Assembly (NCBI RefSeq): GCF_000235605.1
Contig: NC_016584.1
Span: 2,282,001 to 2,346,000, forward strand
Origin: Desulfosporosinus orientis DSM 765
GTDB taxonomy: Bacteria > Bacillota > Desulfitobacteriia > Desulfitobacteriales > Desulfitobacteriaceae
Direction: 5' to 3'
DNA length: 64,000 bases
The translations under genes and the position numbers were made by a program. The first letter of the stretch is position 1, and each line of letters opens with the position of its first letter. The notes beneath the pieces were generated by a model. That model was not told where the DNA came from, ran no database searches, and was given only the letters and a program-made list of their open reading frames with translations. Of this stretch, positions 52,369-60,293 are shown in pieces.

Positions 52369-53028
52369 ATGAAAAATGACCAAGGAAGTGTTCAATCACA
52401 TGCTCAAAGTGCATATTCATATGATGAGCAGGCTCGAGAATATGGCTGGTACGGCCCTGAAATACTCTTTGGTATGTGTTTTGAGTATATTTCTCCCGAT
52501 TCTAAATTGTTGGATATCGGAATAGGTACAGGATTAAGTTCAGCATTATTTGCTAAAGCTGGATTAGAGATTTATGGAATTGATGGTTCAGTTGAAATGT
52601 TACATATCTGTAAAACAAAGAACATTGCTAAAGAACTAAAACAATACAATCTGAATGATTTGCCTTTACCATATTCAAATTCATTATTTCAACATATTAT
52701 TTCTTGCGGTGTTTTTCATTTTATTGGTGATCTACAACCAATTTTTAGAGATGTTTCTCGGATTATTAAACCGGGTGGATTATTTTCATTCACAGTAAAG
52801 GCTGAACATTACGATAGAAAGACAGACTATAGCAAAACAAATGATATGTACTATTCTGAAAGGTCACCTGAAGGGGTCGAGATATTCACACATAGAAAAC
52901 AGTATTTAAAATATCTTTTACAGTTACTCCATTTTGAAGAATTAAAAGAACAGCTTTTTCTTGTGCAAAATGGACAAGAGAATAATTACAGTACATTTTT
53001 TGCTCATGTGGTTAAGTATAAAAAATAA
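52369..53028 (+). CDS. Class I SAM-dependent methyltransferase (cassette gene)
   Basis: The 219-residue protein has motif I LLDIGIGTGLSSALFAKAG, then IYGIDGSVEMLHI and LPYSNSLFQHIISCGVFHFI, followed by IIKPGGLFSFTVK. CGAGGAG precedes the ATG. Substrate unknown. Sole gene of the cassette 52285-53100. Confidence 0.8.
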   Translation: MKNDQGSVQSHAQSAYSYDEQAREYGWYGPEILFGMCFEYISPDSKLLDIGIGTGLSSALFAKAGLEIYGIDGSVEMLHICKTKNIAKELKQYNLNDLPLPYSNSLFQHIISCGVFHFIGDLQPIFRDVSRIIKPGGLFSFTVKAEHYDRKTDYSKTNDMYYSERSPEGVEIFTHRKQYLKYLLQLLHFEELKEQLFLVQNGQENNYSTFFAHVVKYKK

Positions 53029-53093
53029 AGCTCCATTAAATAAGTATTAGATTTTAGTTAAACGATTAGTCTCAGGTAACACAATACTACTTC

Positions 53094-53169
53094 GTATAAC
53101 AGCGTATTCCCAAAATCTGAAGGATATGAAAGTAGTAACCAGACTTCGGGAATACGCGGGACGTTCTAC
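53094..53169 (+). other. attC14
   Basis: R'' GTATAAC (ACTACTTCGTATAA against TTATACGAAATAG at 52285), arms GCGTATTCCCAAAATCTGA and CCAGACTTCGGGAATACGC, R' GTTCTAC. A hairpin GGGCGCGCCATCCTTGGCGCGG follows R'. Confidence 0.9.
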
Positions 53170-53319
53170 GACATATCGTGCAAAGGGCGCGCCATCCTTG
53201 GCGCGGACGAAAAGAACTTGACAACTCCATTGTTGTATTACTTCGCAGTAGTAGAATAGCACTAAACCGCTGGCGCGGTGATTTAGTGCTATTCATATAA
53301 TACGTAGGAGGCCAATTAA

Positions 53320-53886
53320 GTGAGTAAAAATCCATATGACCAGTTTCCACATATTACAACGAATGAGATTACATTGAGGAGAATTATTCCATCAGATAGT
53401 GACAGCCTTTTTGAGATATACAGCAACGAAAAGCTTTTTGTGCATTCTCCTTCCATGCTCAAAAAGAATAAGGACGCAGTTGCCAATATGATTGGGCACT
53501 TTGAACGGGATTTTAACAAGAAAAAATGGATTCTCCTTGGAATTACACTGAATGACAACCCCAATTTTATTGTCGGTGTAGCGGAAATGTTTGATTATGA
53601 TAGTGATGTGAATATGATAACCATTGGCTACCGGCTGAACGACCGCTTTTGGGGTAAAGGAATTGCTACGAAAACAGTCAAAGCAATAACAGATTACCTT
53701 TTTCACGATATTGGCATAAATCGAATCCAAGCATTTGTTATGCCCGAAAATACCAAGTCTTTAAATGTTTTAAGAAGAAATAATTTTGTAGAAGAAGGCG
53801 TTATCAGACAAGGGCATGTTTGGAAAGGTAAAGGTGTTGTAGACCTGACACTGTTTTCAATGTTAAAGTCTAAATACATAGTATGA
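53320..53886 (+). CDS. RimJ/RimL-type GNAT acetyltransferase (cassette gene)
   Basis: GTG start after GGAGG. The 188-residue protein fits the RimJ/RimL branch: ITLRRIIPSDSDSLFEIYS, IGYRLNDRFWGKGIATKTVKAITDYLF (acetyl-CoA loop), INRIQAFVMPENTKSLNVLRRNNFVEEGVIRQ. Likely substrates are protein N-termini or small molecules. A hairpin CACTAAACCGC...GCGGTGATTTAGTG lies just upstream (53260-53287), perhaps an attenuator or a leftover terminator. Confidence 0.85.
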   Translation: MSKNPYDQFPHITTNEITLRRIIPSDSDSLFEIYSNEKLFVHSPSMLKKNKDAVANMIGHFERDFNKKKWILLGITLNDNPNFIVGVAEMFDYDSDVNMITIGYRLNDRFWGKGIATKTVKAITDYLFHDIGINRIQAFVMPENTKSLNVLRRNNFVEEGVIRQGHVWKGKGVVDLTLFSMLKSKYIV

Positions 53887-54007
53887 GCATAATGAGGAGT
53901 GAGTTATTTCGCATCATTCTTAGTATGCGCATTAGAGGCTTTTCGGGTGATGTTTAAGGCAGAGCACCATACCATGGTGCTGTCTGAGTCTGGGGGCACG
54001 ATACGTC

Positions 54008-54084
54008 GTAGAACAGCGTATTCCCAAAATCTGAGAAAACATGAATGTAGTAACCAGACTTCGGGAATACGCGGGACGTTAGGC
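54008..54084 (+). other. attC15
   Basis: R'' GTAGAAC (matches GTTCTAC at 53163; extended GGCACGATACGTC), arms GCGTATTCCCAAAATCTGAG and CCAGACTTCGGGAATACGC, R' GTTAGGC. Upstream hairpin AGCACCATACCATGGTGCT and the TGAGTCTGGGGGCA box are present. Confidence 0.9.
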
Positions 54085-54212
54085 GACAGACCATGCAGGA
54101 GGTCGCGCATCCATGCACGTATTAGAAAACTTGTTGATAGAGTTTTTAATTAATGAGCATTTTAAGGAAAATGCAAAACAAAGATTCTGTAGAAACAAGG
54201 GAGAAATAGGGA

Positions 54213-54434
54213 ATGAAAAATTTTCTTGGAACATTTGTAATAAGCCTTATACTGTGCTATATATTTCTTTTCTTTGGCGGAGCACTTATTTTTGAGAACT
54301 TTTGGGCAATCATTGTTTTTGTAGCACTCATTATTACCATTCTAACCACGGTCTTTATACATCAAGAGATAAAAATTGAAGAATTAGAGGCACGAATCAA
54401 AACATTTGAGTCTCAAATCGAACCAAAAGAGTAG
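54213..54434 (+). CDS. Two-helix membrane protein with a C-terminal coiled coil (cassette gene)
   Basis: The 73-residue protein has two membrane segments (FVISLILCYIFLFFGGALIF and FWAIIVFVALIITILTTVFI) and then a short charged helix (KIEELEARIKTFESQIEPKE). The layout resembles LapA-type proteins. GGGAGAAATAGGG precedes the ATG. Function unknown. Confidence 0.6.
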   Translation: MKNFLGTFVISLILCYIFLFFGGALIFENFWAIIVFVALIITILTTVFIHQEIKIEELEARIKTFESQIEPKE

Positions 54435-54543
54435 ATTTCATTTTCTATGTATATTATGAGCATAATGGAAGCTAAATCGCATTATTCTTATTCTGTGTAT
54501 GAATACAGTTGTGGGGAAAGGTTTAAGGGACGCCCATCCGTGG

Positions 54544-54618
54544 TCGTAACAAGGCGTTCCCCGAAACTTTGTCGAGATGAATGTGTAAAGACGCTTCGGG
54601 AACGCCCAATCGTTAGGC
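54544..54618 (+). other. attC16, R'' region damaged
   Basis: Arms AGGCGTTCCCCGAAACTTTG and ACGCTTCGGGAACGCC, R' GTTAGGC. The expected R'' GCCTAAC reads TCGTAAC because the piece between the end hairpin and R'' was deleted (GTGGTCG joined to TAAC). Confidence 0.8.
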
Positions 54619-54797
54619 GAAAGACCATGCAGGGAACCGCGCATCCATGCGCGGATTGGAAAATGACGAATAAATGATTAGATTGTTGCACATGCGTAGG
54701 ATGTTATGAAGTACAGATAAACAGGAATTTATTGAGCGGATAGCCATAATGAAAAGCACAAAAAATTGGTCTTGGGTAAATTATGGGAGGCTTGTAA

Positions 54798-55442
54798 ATG
54801 AACAAAATGATTAAGATTAGGAATGAAGAAGAAACAGATTGTGAGAAAGTGGAAGAAATCACAAGGAAAGCTTTTTGGAATTTATATATCCCGGGGTGCG
54901 TGGAACATTATTTGGTTCATGTTATGCGATCCCACAAAGATTTTCTGCCGGAGCTGGATTTTGTGATTGAAGTTGATAATCAAATCATCGGGAATATCAT
55001 GTATACGAGAACAAAACTAATTGATGAATCCGGGGAAGAAAAAGACATTCTTACTTTCGGTCCGGTTTGCATTTTGCCGGAATATCAGAGAAAGGGGTAT
55101 GGAAAAAAGCTAATGGAGTATTCCTTTGAACAGGCGGTCGCACTTGGTTATGATGTGATTGTAATATTTGGAAACCCGGGTAATTATGTAAGCCGTGGTT
55201 TTAAGAGCTGTAATAAGTACAATGTCTCTCTTGAGAATGGGACATATCCGGCGGCAATGATGGTAAAAGAACTCAAACCGGATGTCTTGGACGGAAGGAA
55301 ATGGGTTTACTATCAAAGTCCTGTATTTGAGATAGACGAACAAGAAGCCGGGCGCTTTGATGAGGGTTTAGAACGCTTGGAGAAAAAATACCGGCCAAGC
55401 CAGGAAGAATTTTATATTCACAGCCATTCTATTATACAGTGA
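54798..55442 (+). CDS. GNAT-family N-acetyltransferase (cassette gene)
   Basis: The 214-residue protein has IRNEEETDCEKVEEITRKAFW, then LTFGPVCILPEYQRKGYGKKLMEYSF as the acetyl-CoA loop and VIVIFGNPGNYVSRGFKSCNKYNVS, as in YhbS-type acetyltransferases. GGGAGG precedes the ATG. Sole gene of the cassette 54613-55620, bounded by TTAGGCGAAAGACCATGC and GCATGGTCCATCGCCTAA. Confidence 0.85.
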   Translation: MNKMIKIRNEEETDCEKVEEITRKAFWNLYIPGCVEHYLVHVMRSHKDFLPELDFVIEVDNQIIGNIMYTRTKLIDESGEEKDILTFGPVCILPEYQRKGYGKKLMEYSFEQAVALGYDVIVIFGNPGNYVSRGFKSCNKYNVSLENGTYPAAMMVKELKPDVLDGRKWVYYQSPVFEIDEQEAGRFDEGLERLEKKYRPSQEEFYIHSHSIIQ

Positions 55443-55613
55443 GTTTCCTTTAGTGGCATAAGGATAAATTCCAATTTATCTTTGAGATATATAGATAATT
55501 CGTAGTTGAAGTTAGGGTACATCATTCTTATTTTGTGCATAAATACAGTTGTTGAGGAAAGTTCAAGGGACGACCCTCCATGGTCGTCTCTGAATCTGGG
55601 GGCATGGTCCATC

Positions 55614-55690
55614 GCCTAACAGTGAATTGCCAAAATCTGATAGAATATGCAAGTAATAACCAGACTTCGGGAATTCACGGGACGTTATCT
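55614..55690 (+). other. attC17
   Basis: R'' GCCTAAC (matches GTTAGGC at 54612), arms GTGAATTGCCAAAATCTGA and CCAGACTTCGGGAATTCAC, R' GTTATCT. Preceded by hairpin GACGACCCTCCATGGTCGTC and TGAATCTGGGGGCA. Confidence 0.9.
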
Positions 55691-55760
55691 GTAATGCCTA
55701 GGTCTATGTTTTGGGTGTATTCTTTCTTTATGATTACTGAATAGTTGGGAGGAAAATACA

Positions 55761-56255
55761 GTGTCAACTCGCAAAGATATTATACTTACACAGTTGAGGT
55801 CTTGCCGCGATCAGGATGGATGGTTTGCTCCGTTGAGCGTTGCTCTTCGAGGACTAACTGCAGAACAGGCTGCCAAAAATGTTGGGCAGTCTACAAATTC
55901 AATCTTTGGTATAGTTCATCACCTTGTATTCTGGAATGAGCGCTACTTACAACGGTTTAAGGATAGTAGTTTACCGCCTCTTAAAATATCCAACGTTGAG
56001 ACGTTTGTTAAAGATCCCGGTGAAATTGTAGAGCGTTGGGATGATTTGTACCAGAGATTAGATAACCTATTTGTCCAGTGGGAAGAAGCAATAATTAAGT
56101 GCGATGATGCGAAGTTGGATAGTCGGACTCACCCAGATAGAGATGAATCTTGGTGGACCTCATTAGCCCACTTAGCTATTCACAATGCACATCACATAGG
56201 ACAAATTGTTCATATTCGAAAAGAACAAGGTTTATGGGAAACATGGTTTGAATGA
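55761..56255 (+). CDS. DinB-family protein (cassette gene)
   Basis: The 164-residue four-helix protein has the DinB metal-site histidines: SIFGIVHHLVFWNERYLQRF and HLAIHNAHHIGQIVHIRKEQGLW. GTG start after GGGAGG. DinB/YfiT-like proteins are metal-dependent thiol or small-molecule transferases. Sole gene of the cassette 55685-56404. Confidence 0.85.
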   Translation: MSTRKDIILTQLRSCRDQDGWFAPLSVALRGLTAEQAAKNVGQSTNSIFGIVHHLVFWNERYLQRFKDSSLPPLKISNVETFVKDPGEIVERWDDLYQRLDNLFVQWEEAIIKCDDAKLDSRTHPDRDESWWTSLAHLAIHNAHHIGQIVHIRKEQGLWETWFE

Positions 56256-56397
56256 AGCGAAAATAGTTTAATGTCAGACCATCCGAATAAACTCATGATA
56301 TTTAATTTCTCGTTACTCATAAGGTCGATTGTTGTAGGAACGAGATCTATACCAGATATATTTCTAAGTCATGTAAGCAAAGATTTGCCGGCACTAC

Positions 56398-56474
56398 AGA
56401 TAACAGAGGATTTGCAACATCGGAGAGGATATGAATGTATTAACCCGACGTCGCAAACCCTCGGAACGTTATGA
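56398..56474 (+). other. attC18
   Basis: R'' AGATAAC (GGCACTACAGATAA against TTATCTGTAATGCC at 55685), arms GAGGATTTGCAACATCGGAG and CCGACGTCGCAAACCCTC, R' GTTATGA. It has the same core type as three of the four sites hit by IS110, but is itself uninterrupted. Confidence 0.9.
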
Positions 56475-56547
56475 GACATCTGGGTCTCTTAAGGATAAAA
56501 GCATAATTCTTATGCCGACTGAAAAGTTATTAGGGAGGTGTTAATTG

Positions 56548-57102
56548 ATGAGAAAATCATTAACCTATATAATTGCGCTCCTAATTATACTTCTTGCGAT
56601 TTCGGCTGGATGTTCTAAACAAGCACAAAAAACGGATGATAATACAAATCCAGTTAAAGTAACAAATACTGTTAACTTAAATCCGCTTGTTGAAAATATA
56701 ATTTCAGAGAAATACGTTAATGAGATGCGTTGTACCAAAAAGGATATAGAACAAATAATAAATACAGCAGCTTCCTATGGGATTGAGAATCCATTTATTC
56801 CCTTAAGAGGTATATCAACGGAATATATAATGGAAGTAAGAGAGGAACCGGATGCCCTTGCGATTATATATCCTCATTTTTCAATTCGAGAATCTATCAA
56901 AGATTTAATGTCTAGTTATGAAACTGAGGAGAAGCATGATGTCAAACTAACTATTGGAACTGCCACATGGGTGACGGTGCAGGGGCAAGAAAAATTATTT
57001 CTAAAATTAAACGGTATAAATGTTTCAATAAGTTCAGCAAAACCATTTAAAAAAGAAGATTTTGAAAAAGTAGCAGAATCCCTAGTTGAAATCAAAGACT
57101 AA
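56548..57102 (+). CDS. Lipoprotein of unknown function (cassette gene)
   Basis: The ATG at 56548 follows GGGAGGTG. The signal peptide ends LLAISAGCSKQ (lipobox). The 160-residue mature part has no recognised motif (TKKDIEQIINTAASYGIENPFIPLRG, VKLTIGTATWVTVQGQEKLFLKLNGI). Sole gene of the cassette 56469-57164. Confidence 0.65.
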   Translation: MRKSLTYIIALLIILLAISAGCSKQAQKTDDNTNPVKVTNTVNLNPLVENIISEKYVNEMRCTKKDIEQIINTAASYGIENPFIPLRGISTEYIMEVREEPDALAIIYPHFSIRESIKDLMSSYETEEKHDVKLTIGTATWVTVQGQEKLFLKLNGINVSISSAKPFKKEDFEKVAESLVEIKD

Positions 57103-57157
57103 TTTGTTAGCCGAGCCCGAAAAAAGGGCGTTTTGGATGCTGGTTTTTGCCGACGTC

Positions 57158-57240
57158 TCATAACACGGTATTCCCGACACTTTGCTATGATGGATGCGGT
57201 AATGCGGTATGGTGCGTCGGGAATACCTGAAACGTTATGA
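57158..57240 (+). other. attC19
   Basis: R'' TCATAAC (matches GTTATGA at 56468), arms GGTATTCCCGACACTTTG and GCGTCGGGAATACC, R' GTTATGA. The centre is longer than usual because GCGGTA is repeated. Confidence 0.9.
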
Positions 57241-57319
57241 GACATCTGGGCTTTGATTTTTGAGCAGGAATAACTAGCGAAAAGCTTAAGACTTTTGGCG
57301 AGAGTGGAAGGAGTTTCTC

Positions 57320-57631
57320 ATGTTTTCTTGGTACATATTTTTCTATGGACCGCCTGCAATTATAATTACGCTAATTGTTTCAGTAATTGGTGTTATTGCC
57401 AAGCGGGCGAGTCCTATATTAATCGGTGCAATTTTATCGGCACCATTTGCTTTGCATATATCAATGACAACTATGACATCATTTTCTAGATATTTGGGTT
57501 CAATTATTCCCCTTACCCTAGCGGGAGCATCTCTTGCTATTCGACTGAAGGTGAATTGGTTATCTTATATTCTTATTTTGCCTTTGTTAGCCTTATTCTT
57601 GTGGGTGATTAAGGGCGTTTTTACTCAGTAG
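57320..57631 (+). CDS. Small three-helix membrane protein (cassette gene)
   Basis: The 103-residue protein has about three membrane segments (IIITLIVSVIGVIAKRA, ILIGAILSAPFALHI, LSYILILPLLALFLWVI). GGAAGGAG precedes the ATG. No family recognised. Sole gene of the cassette 57235-57805. Confidence 0.65.
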   Translation: MFSWYIFFYGPPAIIITLIVSVIGVIAKRASPILIGAILSAPFALHISMTTMTSFSRYLGSIIPLTLAGASLAIRLKVNWLSYILILPLLALFLWVIKGVFTQ

Positions 57632-57798
57632 CCTTACGAACCTTGGACTTTGGATTGAAATCGTTATTTCTCAAATGACTACATTTCTTTCTCTAAATTT
57701 AAAGGAAAGAACAAAATATTTGAGTAATAACAAGAAGTTCTAGGGGTACTTGAATACATAGAAAGTATGGATTTGTCTGGGTAATCTTTGCCGACGTC

Positions 57799-57873
57799 TC
57801 ATAACAGCGAAGTCCCGCAACTTAGAATAGATGAATGTAATATGACGCTGCGGGAATGGCGGGAACGTTATCT
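57799..57873 (+). other. attC20
   Basis: R'' TCATAAC (GCCGACGTCTCATAA matches TTATGAGACATC at 57235), arms GCGAAGTCCCGCAACTTAG and ACGCTGCGGGAATGGC, R' GTTATCT. Confidence 0.9.
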
Positions 57874-57954
57874 GACATTTCCTGCAAATCCCACCATCCA
57901 GATCCATGGCGGGATAAAGGATTTTTTTTGAAGGCTATACGTAAAATTTGTGTT

Positions 57955-58149
57955 CTAATCCTCAAGCTCAAAGATTTCCTCAACAGGGTTTTCTAGTAGT
58001 TTCGCAACTTTCATTGCGAGTTCAAGCGTGGGGTTATATTTTTCATTTTCTATAGCATTTATTGTTTGTCGAGTAACCCCTAATCTGATTGCCATATCTT
58101 CTTGCCGTAATCCCATATCTTTACGTAATTGCCTAATTTTATTTTTCAT
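57955..58149 (-). CDS. XRE-family helix-turn-helix regulator (cassette gene)
   Basis: The 64-residue protein from the ATG at 58149 is a lone helix-turn-helix: KIRQLRKDMGLRQEDMAIRLGVTRQTINAIENEKYNPTLELAMKVAKLL, like the YozG/Cro type. It overlaps the upstream membrane gene by 11 bp. It probably binds the 24-bp palindrome at 58461 and controls its own three-gene operon. Confidence 0.85.
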   Translation of the reverse strand: MKNKIRQLRKDMGLRQEDMAIRLGVTRQTINAIENEKYNPTLELAMKVAKLLENPVEEIFELED

Positions 58150-58357
58150 CTTTTCCCATCTTCCAATTTGAATACTGATTAATAGCAAGATATATTAAAT
58201 TTTGTGTAACGAGTAGGAAGGAAGCAGGACTATTAAACGTATCATGAACAATCAAATCATATATCGTCCATCCAAACAAAAACAATACCGTATAAAACCA
58301 GGCCCATTTGATAGACTTAAGATTGATGTTCATTTCCATTTCATCCATTTTTTTCAT
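58139..58357 (-). CDS. Small membrane protein cotranscribed with the XRE regulator (cassette gene)
   Basis: The 72-residue protein has two membrane segments (WAWFYTVLFLFGWTIYDLIV and SFLLVTQNLIYLAINQYS). GGAGGT precedes the ATG. Pairs of a small membrane protein and a YozG-like regulator are common in Firmicutes; the role is unknown. Confidence 0.7.
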   Translation of the reverse strand: MKKMDEMEMNINLKSIKWAWFYTVLFLFGWTIYDLIVHDTFNSPASFLLVTQNLIYLAINQYSNWKMGKDEK

Positions 58358-58369
58358 GAGTTACCTCCG

Positions 58370-58444
58370 TCAAATTATTAACAGTTTTCCGACTGTCAGA
58401 ATCAATATTACACAGACCATTATACTAAGTAACAATTTTTTCAT
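58370..58444 (-). CDS. 24-residue membrane peptide, first gene of the XRE operon
   Basis: An ATG at 58444 after AAAGGAGAAG opens a frame of 24 codons, MKKLLLSIMVCVILILTVGK plus LLII, ending 12 bp before the next ATG. It is a single hydrophobic helix with a basic start. A good ribosome site and position between promoter and next gene support translation. It may be a small regulatory or toxic peptide. Confidence 0.5.
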   Translation of the reverse strand: MKKLLLSIMVCVILILTVGKLLII

Positions 58445-58460
58445 AGTACTTCTCCTTTTG

Positions 58461-58515
58461 AAATGTAAAAAGCTTTTTACATTTAGTATCTTAGCACAAG
58501 GCAATAAAATGTCAA
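58461..58515 (-). promoter_or_regulatory. Promoter and palindromic operator of the XRE operon
   Basis: On the minus strand TTGACA (58515-58510) and TAAGAT (58493-58488) are 16 bp apart. A perfect 24-bp palindrome, AAATGTAAAAAG and its complement (58461-58484), lies just downstream of the -10 box over the start point. Half-sites (TTTTACATTC, AAATGTAAAG) recur at about 58522 and 58577. Confidence 0.75.
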
Positions 58516-58665
58516 GAGTATTTTACATTCTTGTTGGACTATGACATCATAGTATTGGATAAATTGCAAATCTATTAAATGTAAAGTACATAAGGATAGA
58601 AAATGGAATTCATTCAAGGGCACGCCGTCCTTGGCGTGCTTTGGCTTCGTGGGGCAGGAAACGTT

Positions 58666-58738
58666 AGATAACAATACATTCCCGCAACTTTTCTATAATG
58701 AATGGTTGATGACGCTGCGGGAATGCGAGACGTTATAT
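58666..58738 (+). other. attC21
   Basis: R'' AGATAAC (GCAGGAAACGTTAGATAA against TTATCTGACATTTCCTGC at 57868), arms ATACATTCCCGCAACTTT and ACGCTGCGGGAATGC, R' GTTATAT. Flanked by hairpins CACGCCGTCCTTGGCGTG (upstream) and CCCGCACGTCCTGTGCGGG (downstream). Confidence 0.9.
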
Positions 58739-58820
58739 GACATTGGTCGATTGGCCCGCACGTCCTGTGCGGGATAAAGGATTAGAAATTTTTTGAGGTA
58801 GATGTTTATTTGAAAGAGGT

Positions 58821-59438
58821 ATGGAGGGTATGATTATTATTGAGAGACTATTTACAATAGGGAAAGAGAATTTACTTGAATTCAGTAAAACCTTACAGGC
58901 AGGAGACATATCTCAGCTGGTGGAATGGTTAAATGAAAAAGATGATAAATTGAGATATCATTCATTGCTATTATTAGAACGTCGTTCAGAGGAATATGAT
59001 GATGTGTATTCTTATTGGAATGTTTTTTGTGAAAAACTAACAAGTACTAATTCCTATCAGAGAAGTATTGGAGTAATGCTTATTGCTGCTAATGTAAAAT
59101 GGGACAAAGAAAACAGAATTGATAATTCAATTGATGACTATTTAAGAGTTTTAAATGATGAAAAGCCAATTACGGTACGCCAATGTATACAGTCATTAGA
59201 TAAAATAGTTTCTTGCAGGACAGATTTACATTATAAAGTTACAAATAAACTTATATCCATTGATATTATGGATATTAAACCAACAATGAGAAAGCTAATA
59301 TTAATTGATATTCTAAATATTCTTGTGTTAATTAAAAAGCATAATACCTCAGAAGAAATTGATACGTACATTTTTAAAGCACTTACAGGCGGACTGCTTG
59401 ATAAGAAAGCCATAAAACAAGTAGAATTGATGTTATAG
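58821..59438 (+). CDS. HEAT-like helical protein (cassette gene)
   Basis: The 205-residue protein is all helical, with repeats such as LVEWLNEKDDKLRYHSLLLLERRSEEYDDV and KPITVRQCIQSLDKIVSCRTDLHYKVTNKLI. It resembles HEAT/armadillo-type proteins found in toxin-immunity or repair contexts. The start is ATG 58821 or 58830. Sole gene of the cassette 58733-59505. Confidence 0.65.
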   Translation: MEGMIIIERLFTIGKENLLEFSKTLQAGDISQLVEWLNEKDDKLRYHSLLLLERRSEEYDDVYSYWNVFCEKLTSTNSYQRSIGVMLIAANVKWDKENRIDNSIDDYLRVLNDEKPITVRQCIQSLDKIVSCRTDLHYKVTNKLISIDIMDIKPTMRKLILIDILNILVLIKKHNTSEEIDTYIFKALTGGLLDKKAIKQVELML

Positions 59439-59498
59439 ATCGTTTTTCTGGGGGGCCGCCGTCCATGGCGGCCTGGGCTTCGTGGGCCGACCAACGTC

Positions 59499-59575
59499 AG
59501 ATAACAGTGAATTCCCAAAATCTGAGAGAATATGCAAGTAGTAACCAGACTTCGGGAATACGCGGAACGTTATAT
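59499..59575 (+). other. attC22
   Basis: R'' AGATAAC (CGACCAACGTCAGATAA against TTATATGACATTGGTCG at 58733, one R-box difference), arms GTGAATTCCCAAAATCTGAG and CCAGACTTCGGGAATACGC, R' GTTATAT. Hairpin GGCCGCCGTCCATGGCGGCC lies upstream. Confidence 0.9.
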
Positions 59576-59686
59576 AAAATCGCGCGCAGGGCCGCGACGT
59601 CGTGTCGCGGAAACTATCGTGTGTAAGAGGAATTTTTAAGTGTTGAACTGGATTTTCGAAAGATAGCCGGATAGGAGATTGATTAT

Positions 59687-60121
59687 ATGAACTGGAATGA
59701 ATTATTCAGCGTTAATCAGCAGCCGACTTATGAAGAAATAAAAGAATTTATTGGTCAAGGGGAGCCATTTTGGTCTGAACTACTATCATATATTGATTTC
59801 AGATATCAAGTCCAACCTAAAATGTCATATAGTAAATGTTCTGCGCAGCCGGGTTGGAATGTAAAATACCAAAAGAGTGGTAAATCATTATGTACGCTAT
59901 ATCCAATGGAAGGATATTTTATTGCGTTAATAGTGGTAGGGGCAAAGGAGGAAGAAGAAGTAGAAATGGCGCTAGGAACATTTACACCATATGTTCAAAA
60001 CTTATACCGGAAAACGTCTTGTTCCTGTGGCGGTCGTTGGCTAATGATAGAGGCAAGAGATAAGTCTGTACTCGATGATATTAAGAATTTAATTGCAATA
60101 AGGGTAAAGCCCAAAAAGTAG
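59687..60121 (+). CDS. DUF3788-family protein (cassette gene)
   Basis: The 144-residue protein has the DUF3788 pattern: PFWSELLSYIDFRYQVQPKMSYSKCSAQPGWNVKYQKSGKSLCTLYPMEGYFIALIVVG and CGGRWLMIEARDKSVLDDIKNLIAIR. Function of the family is unknown. GATAGGAG precedes the ATG. Sole gene of the cassette 59570-60224. Confidence 0.85.
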   Translation: MNWNELFSVNQQPTYEEIKEFIGQGEPFWSELLSYIDFRYQVQPKMSYSKCSAQPGWNVKYQKSGKSLCTLYPMEGYFIALIVVGAKEEEEVEMALGTFTPYVQNLYRKTSCSCGGRWLMIEARDKSVLDDIKNLIAIRVKPKK

Positions 60122-60217
60122 CGTCAATAATAAAACGAAATATCCATTATCTATCGAAATCAATTTTTCTAGGGGTCGACGTCCTGTCGACCACTGAGTC
60201 TGGGGGCGCGCGACTTT

Positions 60218-60293
60218 ATATAACAGAGAATTACCGAAACTTTGCAAAGATGCATGTGGTTGGGACGCTTCGGCAATTCTCGGGACGTTATCA
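60218..60293 (+). other. attC23
   Basis: R'' ATATAAC (GCGCGCGACTTTATATAA against TTATATAAAATCGCGCGC at 59570), arms GAGAATTACCGAAACTTTG and ACGCTTCGGCAATTCTC, R' GTTATCA. Hairpin GTCGACGTCCTGTCGAC lies upstream. Confidence 0.9.

Noticed and set aside
53260-53290. Hairpin CACTAAACCGC...GCGGTGATTTAGTG before the GNAT gene as a riboswitch
   Set aside because: A single simple stem with no known aptamer features; it could be a leftover terminator.
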